From Neoscytalidium dimidiatum (taxonomy: Eukaryota > Ascomycota > Dothideomycetes > Botryosphaeriales > Botryosphaeriaceae): a stretch of 64,000 nt of DNA. Location: positions 2,914,001 through 2,978,000 of the forward strand of contig CM074698.1 of NCBI GenBank assembly GCA_037367355.1. The letters are read 5' to 3'. Positions 47,057 through 59,494 of this stretch are shown here, in pieces; positions within the stretch are counted from its first letter, which is position 1, and every line of letters starts with the position of its first letter. The notes beneath the pieces were generated by a model, which was given only the letters and a program-made list of their open reading frames with translations, was not told the origin of the DNA and made no database searches. The position numbers were made by a program, and so were the translations under genes.

Positions 47057-47546
47057 CTGGAACGGTTCATCGGGCGAGAGGTCGTGAGGTGGGAGCAGCG
47101 GAGAATGGCATGGCGCTTGGCCTCGGGATGCTGGCGAGCTGCAAGGTGGTAGCTCGCGCTGCCGGGTCTGTGCGTTTCACGCCAGTCACCGGCGCGACAG
47201 GGCAGCGCCGGGGTCCTTGGCTGGGCCGAAGGGCCTGACGAAGGAAACCTAAGGGAAACGCGAGAGGACACCACAGCCGTTCGTTCGTCGCAGAGAGCTA
47301 CTACAACGCAGCACCAGCACCAGCACCAGCACCAGCAGCGAAAGCATCAGCGGACGTGGCGACCATGCGCACGAAGCAGCAAGCCCGACGCCTACGTTTC
47401 GCGCCATCGCCATCGCCTGCGCACGCTCCGCTCTGCCTGCCCTGGCCCACCGCATGCAGCAGCCTCACAAAGACGCGCTCGCCCGCCTGAAACATGAGAC
47501 AGCGGGGCGCCGCTGAAGCACCCTGCTATTTTTTGTTGCTACCTGC
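47057..47546. other. Spacer between PIK1 and the isochorismatase-like gene
   Basis: Holds the PIK1 promoter and leader and the 3' end of the next gene, including a short (CAGCAC)n-type minisatellite. No gene is seen. Confidence 0.5.
47310..47340. repeat. AGCACC hexamer minisatellite
   Basis: Four to five head-to-tail AGCACC units about 250 bp upstream of the PIK1 start codon. Confidence 0.8.
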
Positions 47547-48536
47547 TTACTTAGCCGAGACCATGGCCTCCGCCGCCTGAAAGAGCGCCTCGGTCGTGCT
47601 CAGGAAGCCGTACGTCTTCGCCGCGTTATACTCAAAGCACTCCTGGCTGAACCCGGGGCTCGTCGTGCCTGCTGCGTCGCCCAGCAGCACGCAGTCGAAG
47701 CCCTTGCTGAAGGCGTCTGTCAGCGTGCCGCCCACACATTGGTCCGTGTTCACGCCTGCGAAAAGCAACGTCCGGATACCTTCGCTCTCCAGGAACTCTT
47801 GCAGTTCCGTCGACCCGCCCCACAGCGCCGACATCCTGTTCTTGTGGATCCAGACGTCCGGCCGCGCTGCCAGCCTCCGGCCCTCTTCGAAGATGCTGTC
47901 GAGCGGCGGGTGCAGCGCTGCGTTCCACGTGTCGCGCATCAGCAGCCGTCCAGCGTCTACCGTTTCGCCTGACGCCAACACCACGCTGCCACATGCCGAT
48001 CCTAGCCCGCAGTAGATGCGCCCGTCTTTACCGTTCTCCACCAGCATATGCCCGCCCTGGTGGCGCACTTCGCCGTGCTTGTCAACGCCAATCCCATTTG
48101 CTTTTCCCGCAAACGCTTCGTCTGCGGTGCTTGCCGCCTCTTCTGCCACGGCCTCGAAGCCAAAGGCTCGCCTAATCGCCGGTGGCATTGTCTTGACCTC
48201 GTCCTCGGTCAGACCCCAGTTGACCCAAAGCACCCTGATGCCTGCCTTGCGCGCCGCTGGGATTCCGAACCTTTGCAGTCTTTCCGCCGCCACGTGACCC
48301 GCGCCTCTGTTGCGCCCAAATGCTTCGGAGAGGAAGAAGTTCTGCATGTCGATAACGACAAGCGCTGTCTTGGCCGGAGAGATGGCGATTCTCGACGTTG
48401 TCGTTTGGAGGACCAACCGAGGCTGCTCTAGTGGGTCTGTGGGCGTTGGCGGATGTGTTAGGTCAAAGCCGGTGCGCGTCGAGTGCAGCCAGAAATTGGT
48501 CTCGTTGCCGATGACGGCGCGCCTGTGAGGAGCCAT
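47547..48536 (-). CDS. Isochorismatase-like cysteine hydrolase
   Basis: A single exon of 329 aa from ATG 48536 (MAPHRRAVIGNE); the frame is open to 48602, with an alternative ATG there. The isochorismatase fold is clear: KTALVVIDMQNFF with a likely catalytic Asp at about residue 63, a helical segment, GIRVLWVNWGLTEDE, and a later TLLFAGVNTDQCVGGTLTDA block with the likely nucleophilic Cys at about residue 267. MSALWGGSTELQEFL precedes it. The family hydrolyses varied amide or ether substrates (nicotinamide, ureidoacrylate, isochorismate); nothing here tells which. About 90 residues inserted between the catalytic Asp and the Cys block are longer than in bacterial members, but common in fungal ones as far as I recall. 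No secretion signal. Confidence 0.88.
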   Translation of the reverse strand: MAPHRRAVIGNETNFWLHSTRTGFDLTHPPTPTDPLEQPRLVLQTTTSRIAISPAKTALVVIDMQNFFLSEAFGRNRGAGHVAAERLQRFGIPAARKAGIRVLWVNWGLTEDEVKTMPPAIRRAFGFEAVAEEAASTADEAFAGKANGIGVDKHGEVRHQGGHMLVENGKDGRIYCGLGSACGSVVLASGETVDAGRLLMRDTWNAALHPPLDSIFEEGRRLAARPDVWIHKNRMSALWGGSTELQEFLESEGIRTLLFAGVNTDQCVGGTLTDAFSKGFDCVLLGDAAGTTSPGFSQECFEYNAAKTYGFLSTTEALFQAAEAMVSAK

Positions 48537-51055
48537 GTTCGCGAGTTCTTCTGTGCGCCTGCGGATCTCAAGTTGAGAAGGGATCAATGAAATTGAGACC
48601 ACAACACCTTACGTGTGAGGCATCACATACGTGGGGGAAAATGTAAGATCTACTGGAGACGTGCAAGCCAGCAGAGAGGGGCATCATCGCGCTGATATAA
48701 CACATACGAAAATGGGGAGAAGTAGTCGAGATAAGGAAACGGCACCGCTATCGCGCGAAGCGGAAACATGGGGGGATCGACGGACGCAAGGCTGAAGAAC
48801 TGATTCATGCAAACATGGAGCGGAGCGGAGCGGGAGATAACATAGTGGCTGCTGGTCGCGATCGAGCCGAAACAAGCACAGGTGAGATCGGAGAGAAACG
48901 CTAATGGCACTCGCCGAACGGCTGACGAAACGAACTGGTTGCCGACGAGAGGTGAAGAGAGCGGCATAGTGGCACCGGGTCGGCTAGAATTGGCCGTCGG
49001 CGAGGAGAAGAGAAACAAATCAACGGCCGGAGACTACGCACCGCAGGCAAAAAGCAGAATCACGTCGCCTCGGCACCACGACTTTCTAGCTCCTTCCCCA
49101 GAGTTCTCTAGACGCGCGCGAATGAGCCGCTTACAGAGTAGGATCTCTGCATACAATGCGATGGGCGGCATAGTTTGGAGCTGCGGAGTGACGGCTCACG
49201 TGCGGTGATGTGGTTTCTGGATCCACCTGTGGGGGGTGTGGGTTCTAGATGCTGGACCTCACATCAAGCCCGCATCCCGCCCAAAAGCAATGCTGCTCGC
49301 ATGCTGTGAAGCCAGCTGTACCACGCATGCCCCTCCCTGCTGCCGTCGACGCTGCCTGCCCGTCCCGGCCCGCTGGTGCGCTACAAGGACAGGGATATCA
49401 CACCCGGACCATCGTACCCTCGCAGCAATCGTGGGAGGGCAGCGCCATCCGGCATGCCAGCATCAGCTTCCCCGGCCACGCCCCGGCGCCTCAATCTACT
49501 CTTCAGGTACTGTGATCTGTCGCACAATGCAGTCGCGAAATTTGACGGATGACCGGCTGATGATACGAGCGGACCCGCTGCCGCGCCGCCCCGATGACTC
49601 TGCATCGTACCGTTTATAGGCCTTACGCGGCTCCAATCCAGCCTTTACACCCTAGTCCAGGATGCGCCTCCCTGAGGCCGTTATGTGCTGATGTGCGACA
49701 CCGGCATCTGCGTCGCGCTAGGGACGCTAATTCATTGACCCCCGTCTACCGTTGCTGCTGCGCAGTAGCGGTGAAGAAGCAGCAATTCCCAGGAATTTGC
49801 CTTCAACAGCACTGCCCGATCAACACAACTCGTAGCAGTCACTCGTGGTCTAGCCCGTCCATGACATCATGAACCGCTCAAAGCGGCTGTTGAATACCGT
49901 CTTAACACGATTATTCTCAGCCCATAAGCCTTCAGCCCGTTATATCTCCACCAGCAAACATGTACATCAATTATATGTGTATCACCCTGGTGCATTCTAT
50001 GGCGTTTAGGCATGATGCTAGGTCCAATGCACCTACAACCCACGCCCAATCACCAGCGACCTGGGACCTTTTCCTCTTAGCTCTCCGGTCTCTGCCGCCT
50101 TCCAGAGCGTTACACGCGCGGACGTTGTTGTGCGAACCAGTTGTTGGCCATGTCAAGGCTACCCGCTCCCCTAGCCCTCCGGAAGCGGCGTCTCGCCGTG
50201 GCCTTGCAGCAGTCTCTTGCAGCTGCCCAACCCCTCCAGACTTTGGTACGGGACCGGGGATGCTACCAGCCATGGAATGCAGTTTGCCGCTCATGGGGCT
50301 AAGATCGCATACTTCGGCGACCATCAGCAGCGAAAGTGCCTGGAGGTGCACCCTCCATTAATCAATGTGGCTGACGCTCAACTCTTCTGGCACTCTGCCG
50401 ATCGCACTACCAGGATCTGCTGGCTTACACAGACCATCGTTCCACCCCTTTTGCTTGGCGTGTGGTTTCTGCGCAGTCTGGTCTGCTGCCTGCGGCGAGG
50501 CTGACCATGAAGATACGAGTAGCTGGACGGGCTGATCGACATAATCTGCGCGCTCGCCAGATCCGATAAGATTGGCGCCCGCTCACGGCCCTTCGCCTGG
50601 GAAAGGCGAGCCAGCCGAATTCTTCACAAAAGCATCTTCCGAGGTAACAGCCTCCTTCGGTCCCTGACCGGGGTCGCTGGCGGTAGGGGTGTTGGCCAGC
50701 GGCTGCCTGCAGAAGCATGCGGCCGTGGATCACAAATCTGCTTTTTCCTCGAGATTTACAAGTTTGCATCGGTTACACAGACTCGACAGCCCTTGACCGA
50801 CCAGCTCAATGCTTTGATAACTCTTGCGAGACCTGGCGACTCGGTAGGTATTTTAAGAGGTGCGCGGTTGGACCCTGAACACACTTTTAGCCCTCAAGCA
50901 CCGCCGTTTCCCTCCGCCCACCTCTTTGCTCAATTAAGGTTCAGCCCATAGCTCCCGCTTCAAGGATCACGAAAATCTTTCCGCTTCTATCCCAGTCAAC
51001 TGCCTGATTGACTTTGCCTAAACCCTACTTCAACGCCCCGAGCACCTGATTCGCC
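48537..51055. other. Intergenic 2.5-kb region
   Basis: No gene is supported; the longest open frames (about 130 codons near 49236-49619 and 49960-50361) are Arg/Pro/Ser-rich and unrecognised. The right-hand part is the promoter of the Myb/SANT-like gene, with a pyrimidine-rich leader from about 50880. Confidence 0.5.
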
Positions 51056-51907
51056 ATGAGTAACCTACGGAACATTCTCAATGAGGACCCGTCCAGCCCT
51101 CCCTCCAATGGTAGCCGGACCAGCTCGGCCGACTCCTCGCCTATTGAGTGTCGGCCGGTAGCCAGCGCACCAAGCCCGGATTCTCGTGGTCTTGAGAGAA
51201 TGTCTCTTGATTTCGTGGCCCCAGGCAGCCGCCCGGCACCACACCGTGCCACGAGCCAGAATTCGTTTAGTTCTGCTGTCTGTCCCCACTACAACTATGG
51301 CACGGAGTACAACAATCGGTCAATGCCTATCAATGATCATCAGATGTTCCCTGGGCCCTACTCTGGCGTGTCTGCGCAGCACTCGCCCTGGACATCTGTT
51401 AATTCGGTTTCAGACTACCGTCGACCAAGCACAGCCGGAAGCATCAGCCACTCGGACGGAGAACTTATCGACAATTCCGACCCCGATTCTCCGACATACC
51501 ATCAGGGCCGCTCTCCCGGTGGATCTTCCAGAGCTCCTCGTGCTGACCCCACTCGTAGGGAACCCCGTCACGCATATGGAGAAGAAGAGCGCGCATTTAT
51601 CATGCTCTGCGCTATCTTACGTGGCATGACCTGGAAAGAGATCGAGAAAGAATTTCGCGAGCGATTTCCCGCCGGCCAGAAGCGGCGTCATCAGGAACCC
51701 GGCTTGTGGCCAACATATCCGGACCAGGAGCGCACCTCCGGAGGCCTTACATGTGCTTACTACCGCATCCGTGAGCAATGGGGTATCCCCAAGGTTCGCG
51801 GTGTATCTGATGAACAAAAGCCAGAGGTTAAAGCTGTTGTAAAGAAGACTATTCTAAACATGCACGATTTTCCCGACCTTCAAAGCTGGGTCCAAAAATT
51901 CCATTAG
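51056..51907 (+). CDS. Myb/SANT-like (homeodomain-like) fungal protein
   Basis: A single exon of 283 aa. The N-terminal 170 residues are Ser/Pro/Asn-rich and probably disordered. Residues ~178-245 look like a Myb/SANT-type helical unit: YGEEERAFIMLCAILRGMTW, KEIEKEFRERFP, then a basic stretch, RTSGGLTCAYYRIRE and WGIPKVRG. This pattern (acidic start, Trp in helix 2, Arg-Thr-x-Gly-Gly-Leu, Tyr-Tyr-Arg) is widespread among uncharacterised Pezizomycotina regulators. The start has a gattcgccATG context. A DNA-binding or transcriptional role is inferred from the fold only; it sits alone, with kilobases of gene-poor DNA on both sides. Confidence 0.72.
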   Translation: MSNLRNILNEDPSSPPSNGSRTSSADSSPIECRPVASAPSPDSRGLERMSLDFVAPGSRPAPHRATSQNSFSSAVCPHYNYGTEYNNRSMPINDHQMFPGPYSGVSAQHSPWTSVNSVSDYRRPSTAGSISHSDGELIDNSDPDSPTYHQGRSPGGSSRAPRADPTRREPRHAYGEEERAFIMLCAILRGMTWKEIEKEFRERFPAGQKRRHQEPGLWPTYPDQERTSGGLTCAYYRIREQWGIPKVRGVSDEQKPEVKAVVKKTILNMHDFPDLQSWVQKFH

Positions 51908-54900
51908 TCGCCATTCCATCGACGGCCGTCATTTTACCTGTTCACTTTTCCAGGTTGAAGTTCACTACAGAGACGGCTGGCTTTTCTTTACACTGCTTTG
52001 CTTTCCTTTGTTCAACACCTTTCATTCTTTTCGCACCGCTTCTAAGTGGAGAACTTGATTATCTTTCCAACACAATATAAATCGTATGGCGCGGATTTCA
52101 TGGAAGCCTTCTCGAGTCTGGTAACTCGAATGAGGAGGCGATAATAACTCCAAAAGCTACTTTTGTCTTGTTCTTGAGCCCTGCAGCTTCACATAGCTCG
52201 AAAGTAAGGCTGACTTTTCTTTCGTTTCTTCATCTCCTGTCTCCTTCAGTCTTTTTAACATTTATCGTTGCTGTATTGCATAGCTTTGCATATCGATACG
52301 TTTGAATAGGAGTTGTTTTACCACATGTTGTGCCTCTTGCCACGTTTTGATCTGCTGCTGCGCAACAATTCTAAATTTTAGCTCTGATCGCTGAAGACTC
52401 TTAGCGGTTGTTGGCTTGCGTGAAGGACATTTCTTCTGGCTTAGGCACGACGCGGCTGACAGGAACAGGGCCCGTTGCTGACCACGTACCGGGTAGAGGG
52501 TGAAACAAGCCTTCCCTTCAACGGAACTTCCTCCGCACGGAGGCGCTTTGATGGGTCTCTTGATCAACTAAGAGGTCTCCGAGGGAAGGGAATTCTCCGA
52601 ATCAAATGTTACTGGTTGGCTCAACCGCGCGGCATATGGTCGTCTTCCGAAGCCACAATATCCGGGTAAGGGAAAAGTTTGCATAACCATTCTTAATGAC
52701 TAAATGGCTCATATTTATTGGCATATCAATGCTGTCTCACACGGTCTAGTAAGATTTTGACGTCGGCTTAACCATCTGAGCTTGGACTTGGCCCTCCACC
52801 TCGTGGTCCAGGGCTGCTGGAACACCAGGTCTCGTTCTCCTAGAGAGGATATGCGACATGCCTTTTTGCAAGTCGGATCAAAAGCTATCGGATGATTGTT
52901 CCTAGATTCCTAGATCAGCCACCAAGCACTAGGTATCTACATTAGGTGCCCTGCAAACGATGTACGTGAGAAGTGGCCCTTGCTCCACTTATCTTTCCAT
53001 CTCGGATGTCTGGCACACATCCAGACTTGAGCCAGCCTTAGGACAAAACTCCACTGGGCTCGAATAGGTTGCGGTGGCACGGATAATGCAACATTTTTAT
53101 TGATTATATATCACAACTTTTCTCCCCAATCATCCTCCAGGATCGGCGGTTCATCCGCCAAGAATCGATGAGCACGGCCTGTTCGTTTTGACTCCCGAGG
53201 TCATCCGGTGGAATAGATTGTTGAAATACAGTCAAATGTCGTTATCATACTTCTTCAGATTTTTGGATGATCTGTCGGATCGTCTTCCTCTCCGCGAAAC
53301 ACAGTTTGCACCTCTGCGCAAGCGGTATGACTTGAGGGGGCTTCCAGCCAGGCACGAGTTGGTGGTAGGCAAGCTCCCTGGCAGGAAATTACAGTCTCAG
53401 CTCGGGAAGCCATTGGATCAGATGCACCCGGATAATTATGCCGCTGGTAGCATCCTATGTCGGGAGGGGGTGGGCTGCCAACTGTCAATTCCCAGGACGG
53501 AACATCGGGCTCTAATGGTCAATTATTGTCGCCGGCAGGATCCACATCCCTGATCACGCAGATAGAGGAGCGCAGGCTAGCCATTAGCGCGGGTTCAAAT
53601 GCGCATATGCTCGTCCTCCTTCCCGATGACGGTCCCAGCAAGAGGTGATGACCGCTCCCATGCTGCAGCAAAGTACCGCTTGGAATGAAACGAGCATAGC
53701 AGCGCAGCCACAGGGGGAAGCACAACGCAGGCAGCGCGCGATCTCAGGATCGACAGCTCAGTACTACCACGCAGCGCGGCATGGCTGTGCTGGCAGCTAT
53801 GGCGGGTGATGCGGGCTGCGAACCTCAGTCTCCCTGGCTGATAGCAGATGCGTCAGCGCTCTCCTCCAGGGTTGACGTCAGACCTGAGCCGTGGGATTCA
53901 CCCATGCGACCACATCACATTTGGCGAGGGCATTGGCAAAGGTACAGATGGTGGCACGGGAGAGGTGGATTTGTATAGTCGATCCAGGAGGCGGGTATGG
54001 GCCTGAGCACCGCCTTGGCACGACACCGGCCGGGGGGGCCCGGACTGACATCATCCTGCATCCTCCCTTCCACGTTCCCACGATTTCCGCAGCAAAGCCA
54101 ACACCTGCTCCTCGCATGGAACTCGCAGTTACGGACTGGGAGGGCGCCTATGCAAGCCGGGACGAGCAATCCCCCAGGCCAAAGCTCGTGAGACATGATC
54201 TTATCGTGGAAATGCCTCCGCCGCAGCAAGGGCTAGGGCAGCCGCGCCTGGCCCTGCTGCATTGATGTCCCGCGCTGCGGGCCCCGTTGACACTCTGTGT
54301 GGTTGGTTATGGTCGAGACCAGTCCAAGGCGCGAGATCCACGACGCCGTGCGACAGCCGATCCGCCTGCTGGGCTGCTCCGCCGACAAGACGCGCACTCA
54401 CCTCACCTCATCAAGCCCAGCACCGAAGCTTTCTCCACATGGCCAGTCTGACTGCCGACAGAGGCCATCGGGCGATGTGCTGCGCTCGCATGCATTCGCC
54501 TCCTGATTCTTCTGCCACAAGCCATGCTGCGCGCGGCGAATGCCCTCTGAAGACAGACCATTTCGTCAGAGCAAGCCATCTGCCACCCCAGGCCAGATGT
54601 TCGGCCGTCGAGGCAGCATGTAGGAGCCACGCACATTATTACTCCAGCTTGCTAGCGCCAACCGCTGAGGACTCGCGGCGGAGACGTTTAGCCGCCACTA
54701 ACGCTCGTCATTTTTTGCCTTTCCTGTGTCTATCCGGTCCGCCCCATGCCGCCGTTCGCTCGCTGGAACCGCTTACATCCCAGTCCCAAAATTAAAAAAT
54801 AAAAAATAAAAAGAGATCGTCTACATGGCGTTCTCATCAAGTTGTACCGTTTTGGAAGCATGCTCTCTTTGCCTTCTCCTTTTGTGGGACAGTCCTCAGC

Positions 54901-57900
54901 ACGCGGTTCGATCCGTCGTCCCTATTGCTTTACCATTGGTCCGTCAGACATCTTTCCCGTCACTTCGCCCCTATAAATGGTGCATTCACGACCTGTGCGG
55001 TGCAGGCAACCATCCGCCCCATCGCAGATCAGCCGTACAGTGGTAACGTTGGTGCCATGAGCCGATCCGTCGCACTCAGTTCGCCGCATGATTTCTGTGG
55101 CTGCAACCTTAGCTGCAACAACGCGGTGAACCTGGATGCAGTGTCAGAAAGTACTCCAAGCGGCATCAAAATATGTGCGATTCCTGCTCGCATGCTTGGT
55201 ACATAAGGCGTACATGCATTAGACACGGTACAAGATCAACTCCGCCGCACTCCCCCACCGGCACCGGCACCTTCATGCAGGCCAGGGGTCACTTCAGTCT
55301 GGGGGCGAACTGGGCTGGCAATAACGACGATGTGGCAATTTTTGGCCAAGTAGCATGCTTGAGGGATGATTCTGTTGTTAAGCGAGCGAAAGGCACAGCA
55401 AGGACTCGGAGCTGACGCCGAGACAGCGGGGCGAGAAGCGGTCGTTGGGAAAAGATCGACGGGAGGGCTGTGACTCGCGTCTTGTGCGGACCACCCAGTG
55501 GAACAAGAGAAAGCGCATGTGCCTCTCCGGGCGCCATGCGTTCGTGGGAAAGCGATCGAACGGAATTCTGGTCCATGTCAAGGCCCATCCTGTGCTGTGT
55601 CGACTGTACTCCTTCAGTGCTCTTCCTGTATGTGATCGTGAAGATTACAAGCGCGTCAGATTACTCGGTTCGGGTGGAAGCCGTGTCGTATCGAGGGCAG
55701 AGCCTCGACGCGAGACAGATCCAAGAAACATTCGGAAAATTAAAGTGAACAAGGGTACCTGGGGTGGACCCGGGCTGTCTCCAACCAGGACCTTAAGCTT
55801 TTTTTTTTTTTTTTCCTGGCATGATCCAAGAAAACCTCAGGTCACATATACTGTGGGCTGACGTCTGGACCGAAGCCATTTTACTGTGAATCTGATTATT
55901 CTTGAACCTGCTGTTCGAAATCTTTGATCAGTCCTCACTCAACATGGTCTGCCTTGGAAGCCCACCAGTTAGCAATTCGTTGATGGCTTGACGCCAGAAC
56001 GTGTCGAAGCACTTTGTTGGGAGCTGCAGATCAGTTATATCACTTCTGGGCTGCAAGATCTAAATTATTCACCCACTGTAGCTTTATTGTAGTTCCAAAT
56101 TCGAGATATACCAGCCCCGTGCGCTCGTATTTACAATTTTATGTTCTCATGTCTCACTTCCCACAACTTCCATGAGCCGTGCACGACGGCCTTCTCTATG
56201 TACTCATTGCGCTCACTTTCAATTATATACTTTAGAATGGGAATTGCCCTTACTTAACCAAGAAAGCATTTAAAGGGTTGCAGAACTCATTTCACTTACT
56301 TACTGGCACTCTCTATAGCTCCACTTCAAACTATGACTATCGAAAATTTCATAACAAGCGCCCAAAGCACTCAGTCAAACAGACCCACTGTCGAAATATC
56401 TTTGCGCCCGGCGAATGCATAGGCACCCAGCACTCAGGTAAAATTCGACTCGTCTCTCGCTCGGACAAATTCTGAGCTGTGTTTCCACTGGCGCTAACGT
56501 CTTACATGGAGCGCCGCCCGCAAGCACTTCTGTGAGATGGCTTCTTCTTTTCATGCTGTTGAGCGTTTTTCGGATCCTTGTTCTCTGTTTCAGCGATCCA
56601 CCCGGTGTGTGGGAGTCAAGAAAGGCCTCAAATTGTTAGGAGTAATCCATGCTGCTTTCCGCAAGTTTTACGCACATAACGTTTTCCAGGTCTCTTACGG
56701 CGGCAATGATGTATTTCTTCGGGTAGTATTTATTTGAACAGAGCGCTGCGTGACAGATTTTCGAGAAAGTGAGAATAATGAAGATGTCTTGTCGTCTCCA
56801 CTGAAATATCTTGGCGAGACGACGTTCAACGGCGATATGGTCCGCCTCCCCGGCGGTTTATTCACAGCCATATTAGCCATTTAGGAAACACCGAAAGACA
56901 AGTCATCTAGCTATTCAATTTTTTTTTTTTAAAAAAAAAACCTCCAGAGTCAATGCGGTATTCTGATTGTCGACTATACTCTTCAAGAAGGTCTTAAATC
57001 AATGACAAGCAGAGAAATTCGAGGGAATTGATCTGCAAAGTAGGTAAGTAGAACGTAACTCCTGCTAAGGCGCGCTTCTTCAGTGACTTGATTTATACAT
57101 GCTGGTGTTTAAAGCGCCTGTCCGGCCGTAGCTTTCCGCTCAAACTGGTCCAAGCCTCACAATAACCATTCTATATGTCGTCCGCCGTGCGGCCCAAGAT
57201 CATATTTGCCCTGTGCAATTATGGCATTCAAGGTGACAAGCTACAGAGCAGATCAGATGCTGTATATTCGAGGTGCAATATTGCTCGGAAACAGTGGGGA
57301 GTGGTGTGAAGTAATAGGACAGGCTAATTCTCATCCGGCGTTATCCTGTGCTTCTGAAGCTCGGTCTCAGTTCTGGAAGAATTATGGGCCTGGCAAAAAC
57401 CTACAATGTTGTTGAATTTCAGCGGCGCGAAGCGCCCGTACTAAGGTGCTGCAAGATTTGAACATAGCCTCTAAAAAAGTGTTCCTCATCATCTCTACCT
57501 ACGTCGCCACGTTGAAGGTCAACCGTGGGTATACGATATCTCAAGATGGTGCTTATAAATCGACGCCCATGGAAAATTACAAGACCATAAACAATTAGAA
57601 GATCGAGAAACGTGATTGGTCTTTTATAAGAAGACCGCTCAACAGGACAGCCATTTCCATACGTTGTGTTATGGCGGGTACGCTTAGCGCGGCGCTAGCG
57701 CCGCTGGGTAGTTTAGCTCCTTCGCTCTCTTCCAAACGAAGAGCCAGGCAACGAATACAGATGCATACGAGTTTTTGCTCCAACACGTTGCCATTGTCTA
57801 ATTTTCATTACATCTTTACAACAGGTGATGCTCTAGGCCCTCGCCAAGTGCTTTACCATTACAAATCCCTAGAAATATTATTGGTGGCAATGGCCGCTGA

Positions 57901-59494
57901 TCTTGCCGTCTAGTTCAAAGCCGTCATCGCCAAAGCCACACGTTTCATCCCTGCCTGCAAGCACATTCTACAATCAACTTGATGGAATATCAGTACGATA
58001 CCGCAGAGTATGATAGCATAAGTTGGCAATTTCGCCATGATATATGCTCTCCAAGGGTTTGCAGAATTCCGCAGTCGGACTTTGCCCTGATTCTAGGCAC
58101 ACGGCAGACAAAGGGATCCCCTCTGTTGCCACGCATACCCTGGTATTCATCCATGAGAATTCCACACTTGCCTTTTTGAGTATTTACAGTATTTCCGCCA
58201 GTCCCATATATCACCAAATTGCTCTCGCGTGCTGGGCAGCACATGAATTAGCCGTGCAAGGTGCATACTGCAGCGAATAATCAACCCACATTTAGTAAGC
58301 TGCTTCGAGTCTAGGTCCCCCATCCTATTGGCTGGGCGCTTCTAGCGCCGACTGAGCTGACCCTGGTCGAGCTGAGGAAATGTGCTCCGCTCTCTTCTTT
58401 CCGTGTGGCGAAGCGATAGAGATAGATGCGACAGAATATCGCCTGCTCGTAAACTACACGACCAATGCATCTTCAGCTCCAATGGGGGAATTCTTACTAT
58501 CAATAAGTCACGACTGTGTTCGTGGATTCCGACAGTGATCTTCGCCTTTGCGGAGCCACACGGAAGGGTAGCCGGAGCAGAGTTTCGGCAAATCGCTAGC
58601 ATGGGAGAGCGGGAGCCATGTATCCTATGTGCGCGGAGAGCCGCCACTGCGGGAATGGCTGGCACGACAAGAATTGAGAATAGGCCTGGCACGACCGAGC
58701 TCAACCTAGCCTTGCAGTCGGATGGAAGAGATAAGCTTCACATGGCGAATATGAACTCAATGTTGGTTTCGGCGAACCTCGTCCTGCCTCCGGAAGTTAG
58801 GACCAAAATCTAAATCCATGGTCGATCCCGCGCGAAGGCCGACGGCAAGATCCTGGTTCGGAACAAGCGCCCCGTTGCAAAATTAGTTCATTGGACATGG
58901 ATATAAGCCGCTCGCCGTCCTTTCCGTCGAACCCAAGCATCGCTCGTTCTCCACAGCGCTGCGCAGTAAGCTTTCGGTACGCAAAGCCTGAAGCCGAATA
59001 ACACTGGCCGAGCAGGAAAGCATCGTGCGAAAACAGGACCGAGGAACCAAGATAACGACGTCACACCGTCTCGCAATTACCTGCTCGTCTGGGAATCATA
59101 CAAGATATGGCTGTGGAACAGGGCCGGACTTGCGGCCTTGGGAGCGACTCGATTATCATAGCCCGCCCCCCCCCACCGACCGGTCAGACAAAGACCTTTC
59201 GCAACACCACGTAATACAACATCCGTTCGCCGCCAAACGCCACGGAGACGGAATAGAGGTCATTGTTAGCCAGCAACTTGCCGGGAAGACTGAGAATTGA
59301 CGGAGGCTTTGGTGAGCAATTGTGTTCAATGCCGCCCCCCTCTTTATTTTTCGCGGCATCGCAACAGGGCCTAACTACCTATACCGCACAAAATAAGCCT
59401 CTAAGTAGGACCTACAACGTCGAAAAACCTATTATACGCTTCGAACATCAACTTCATCCAGTTGTCACGCACAGAAGACCACACGACGATAACG
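51908..59494. other. Gene-poor 7.6-kb region
   Basis: No gene is supported. Open frames up to 177 codons (such as 54262-54795 and 58382-58813) show no domain or splice logic. It contains A/T tracts at about 54793-54814, 55799-55814 and 56921-56941, and repeat copy B at 57667-57784. A related-looking GCGCTTCTAGCGCC sequence lies near 58329-58342. It may be old transposon debris, but no coding motif of a transposon could be read. Confidence 0.5.
57667..57784 (-). repeat. Dispersed repeat copy B, inverted relative to copy A
   Basis: The reverse complement matches 41139-41254 over its full length, including the perfect palindrome (here 57689-57704) and the GAGCAAAAACTCGTATGCAT block. It lies 16.4 kb from copy A in opposite orientation. 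Similarity ends at the same points, so this is a defined unit. Confidence 0.85.

Noticed and set aside
54900..54920. GGTTCGATCC, resembling a tRNA B box
   Set aside because: The stem around it does not pair and no A box lies at a proper distance upstream.
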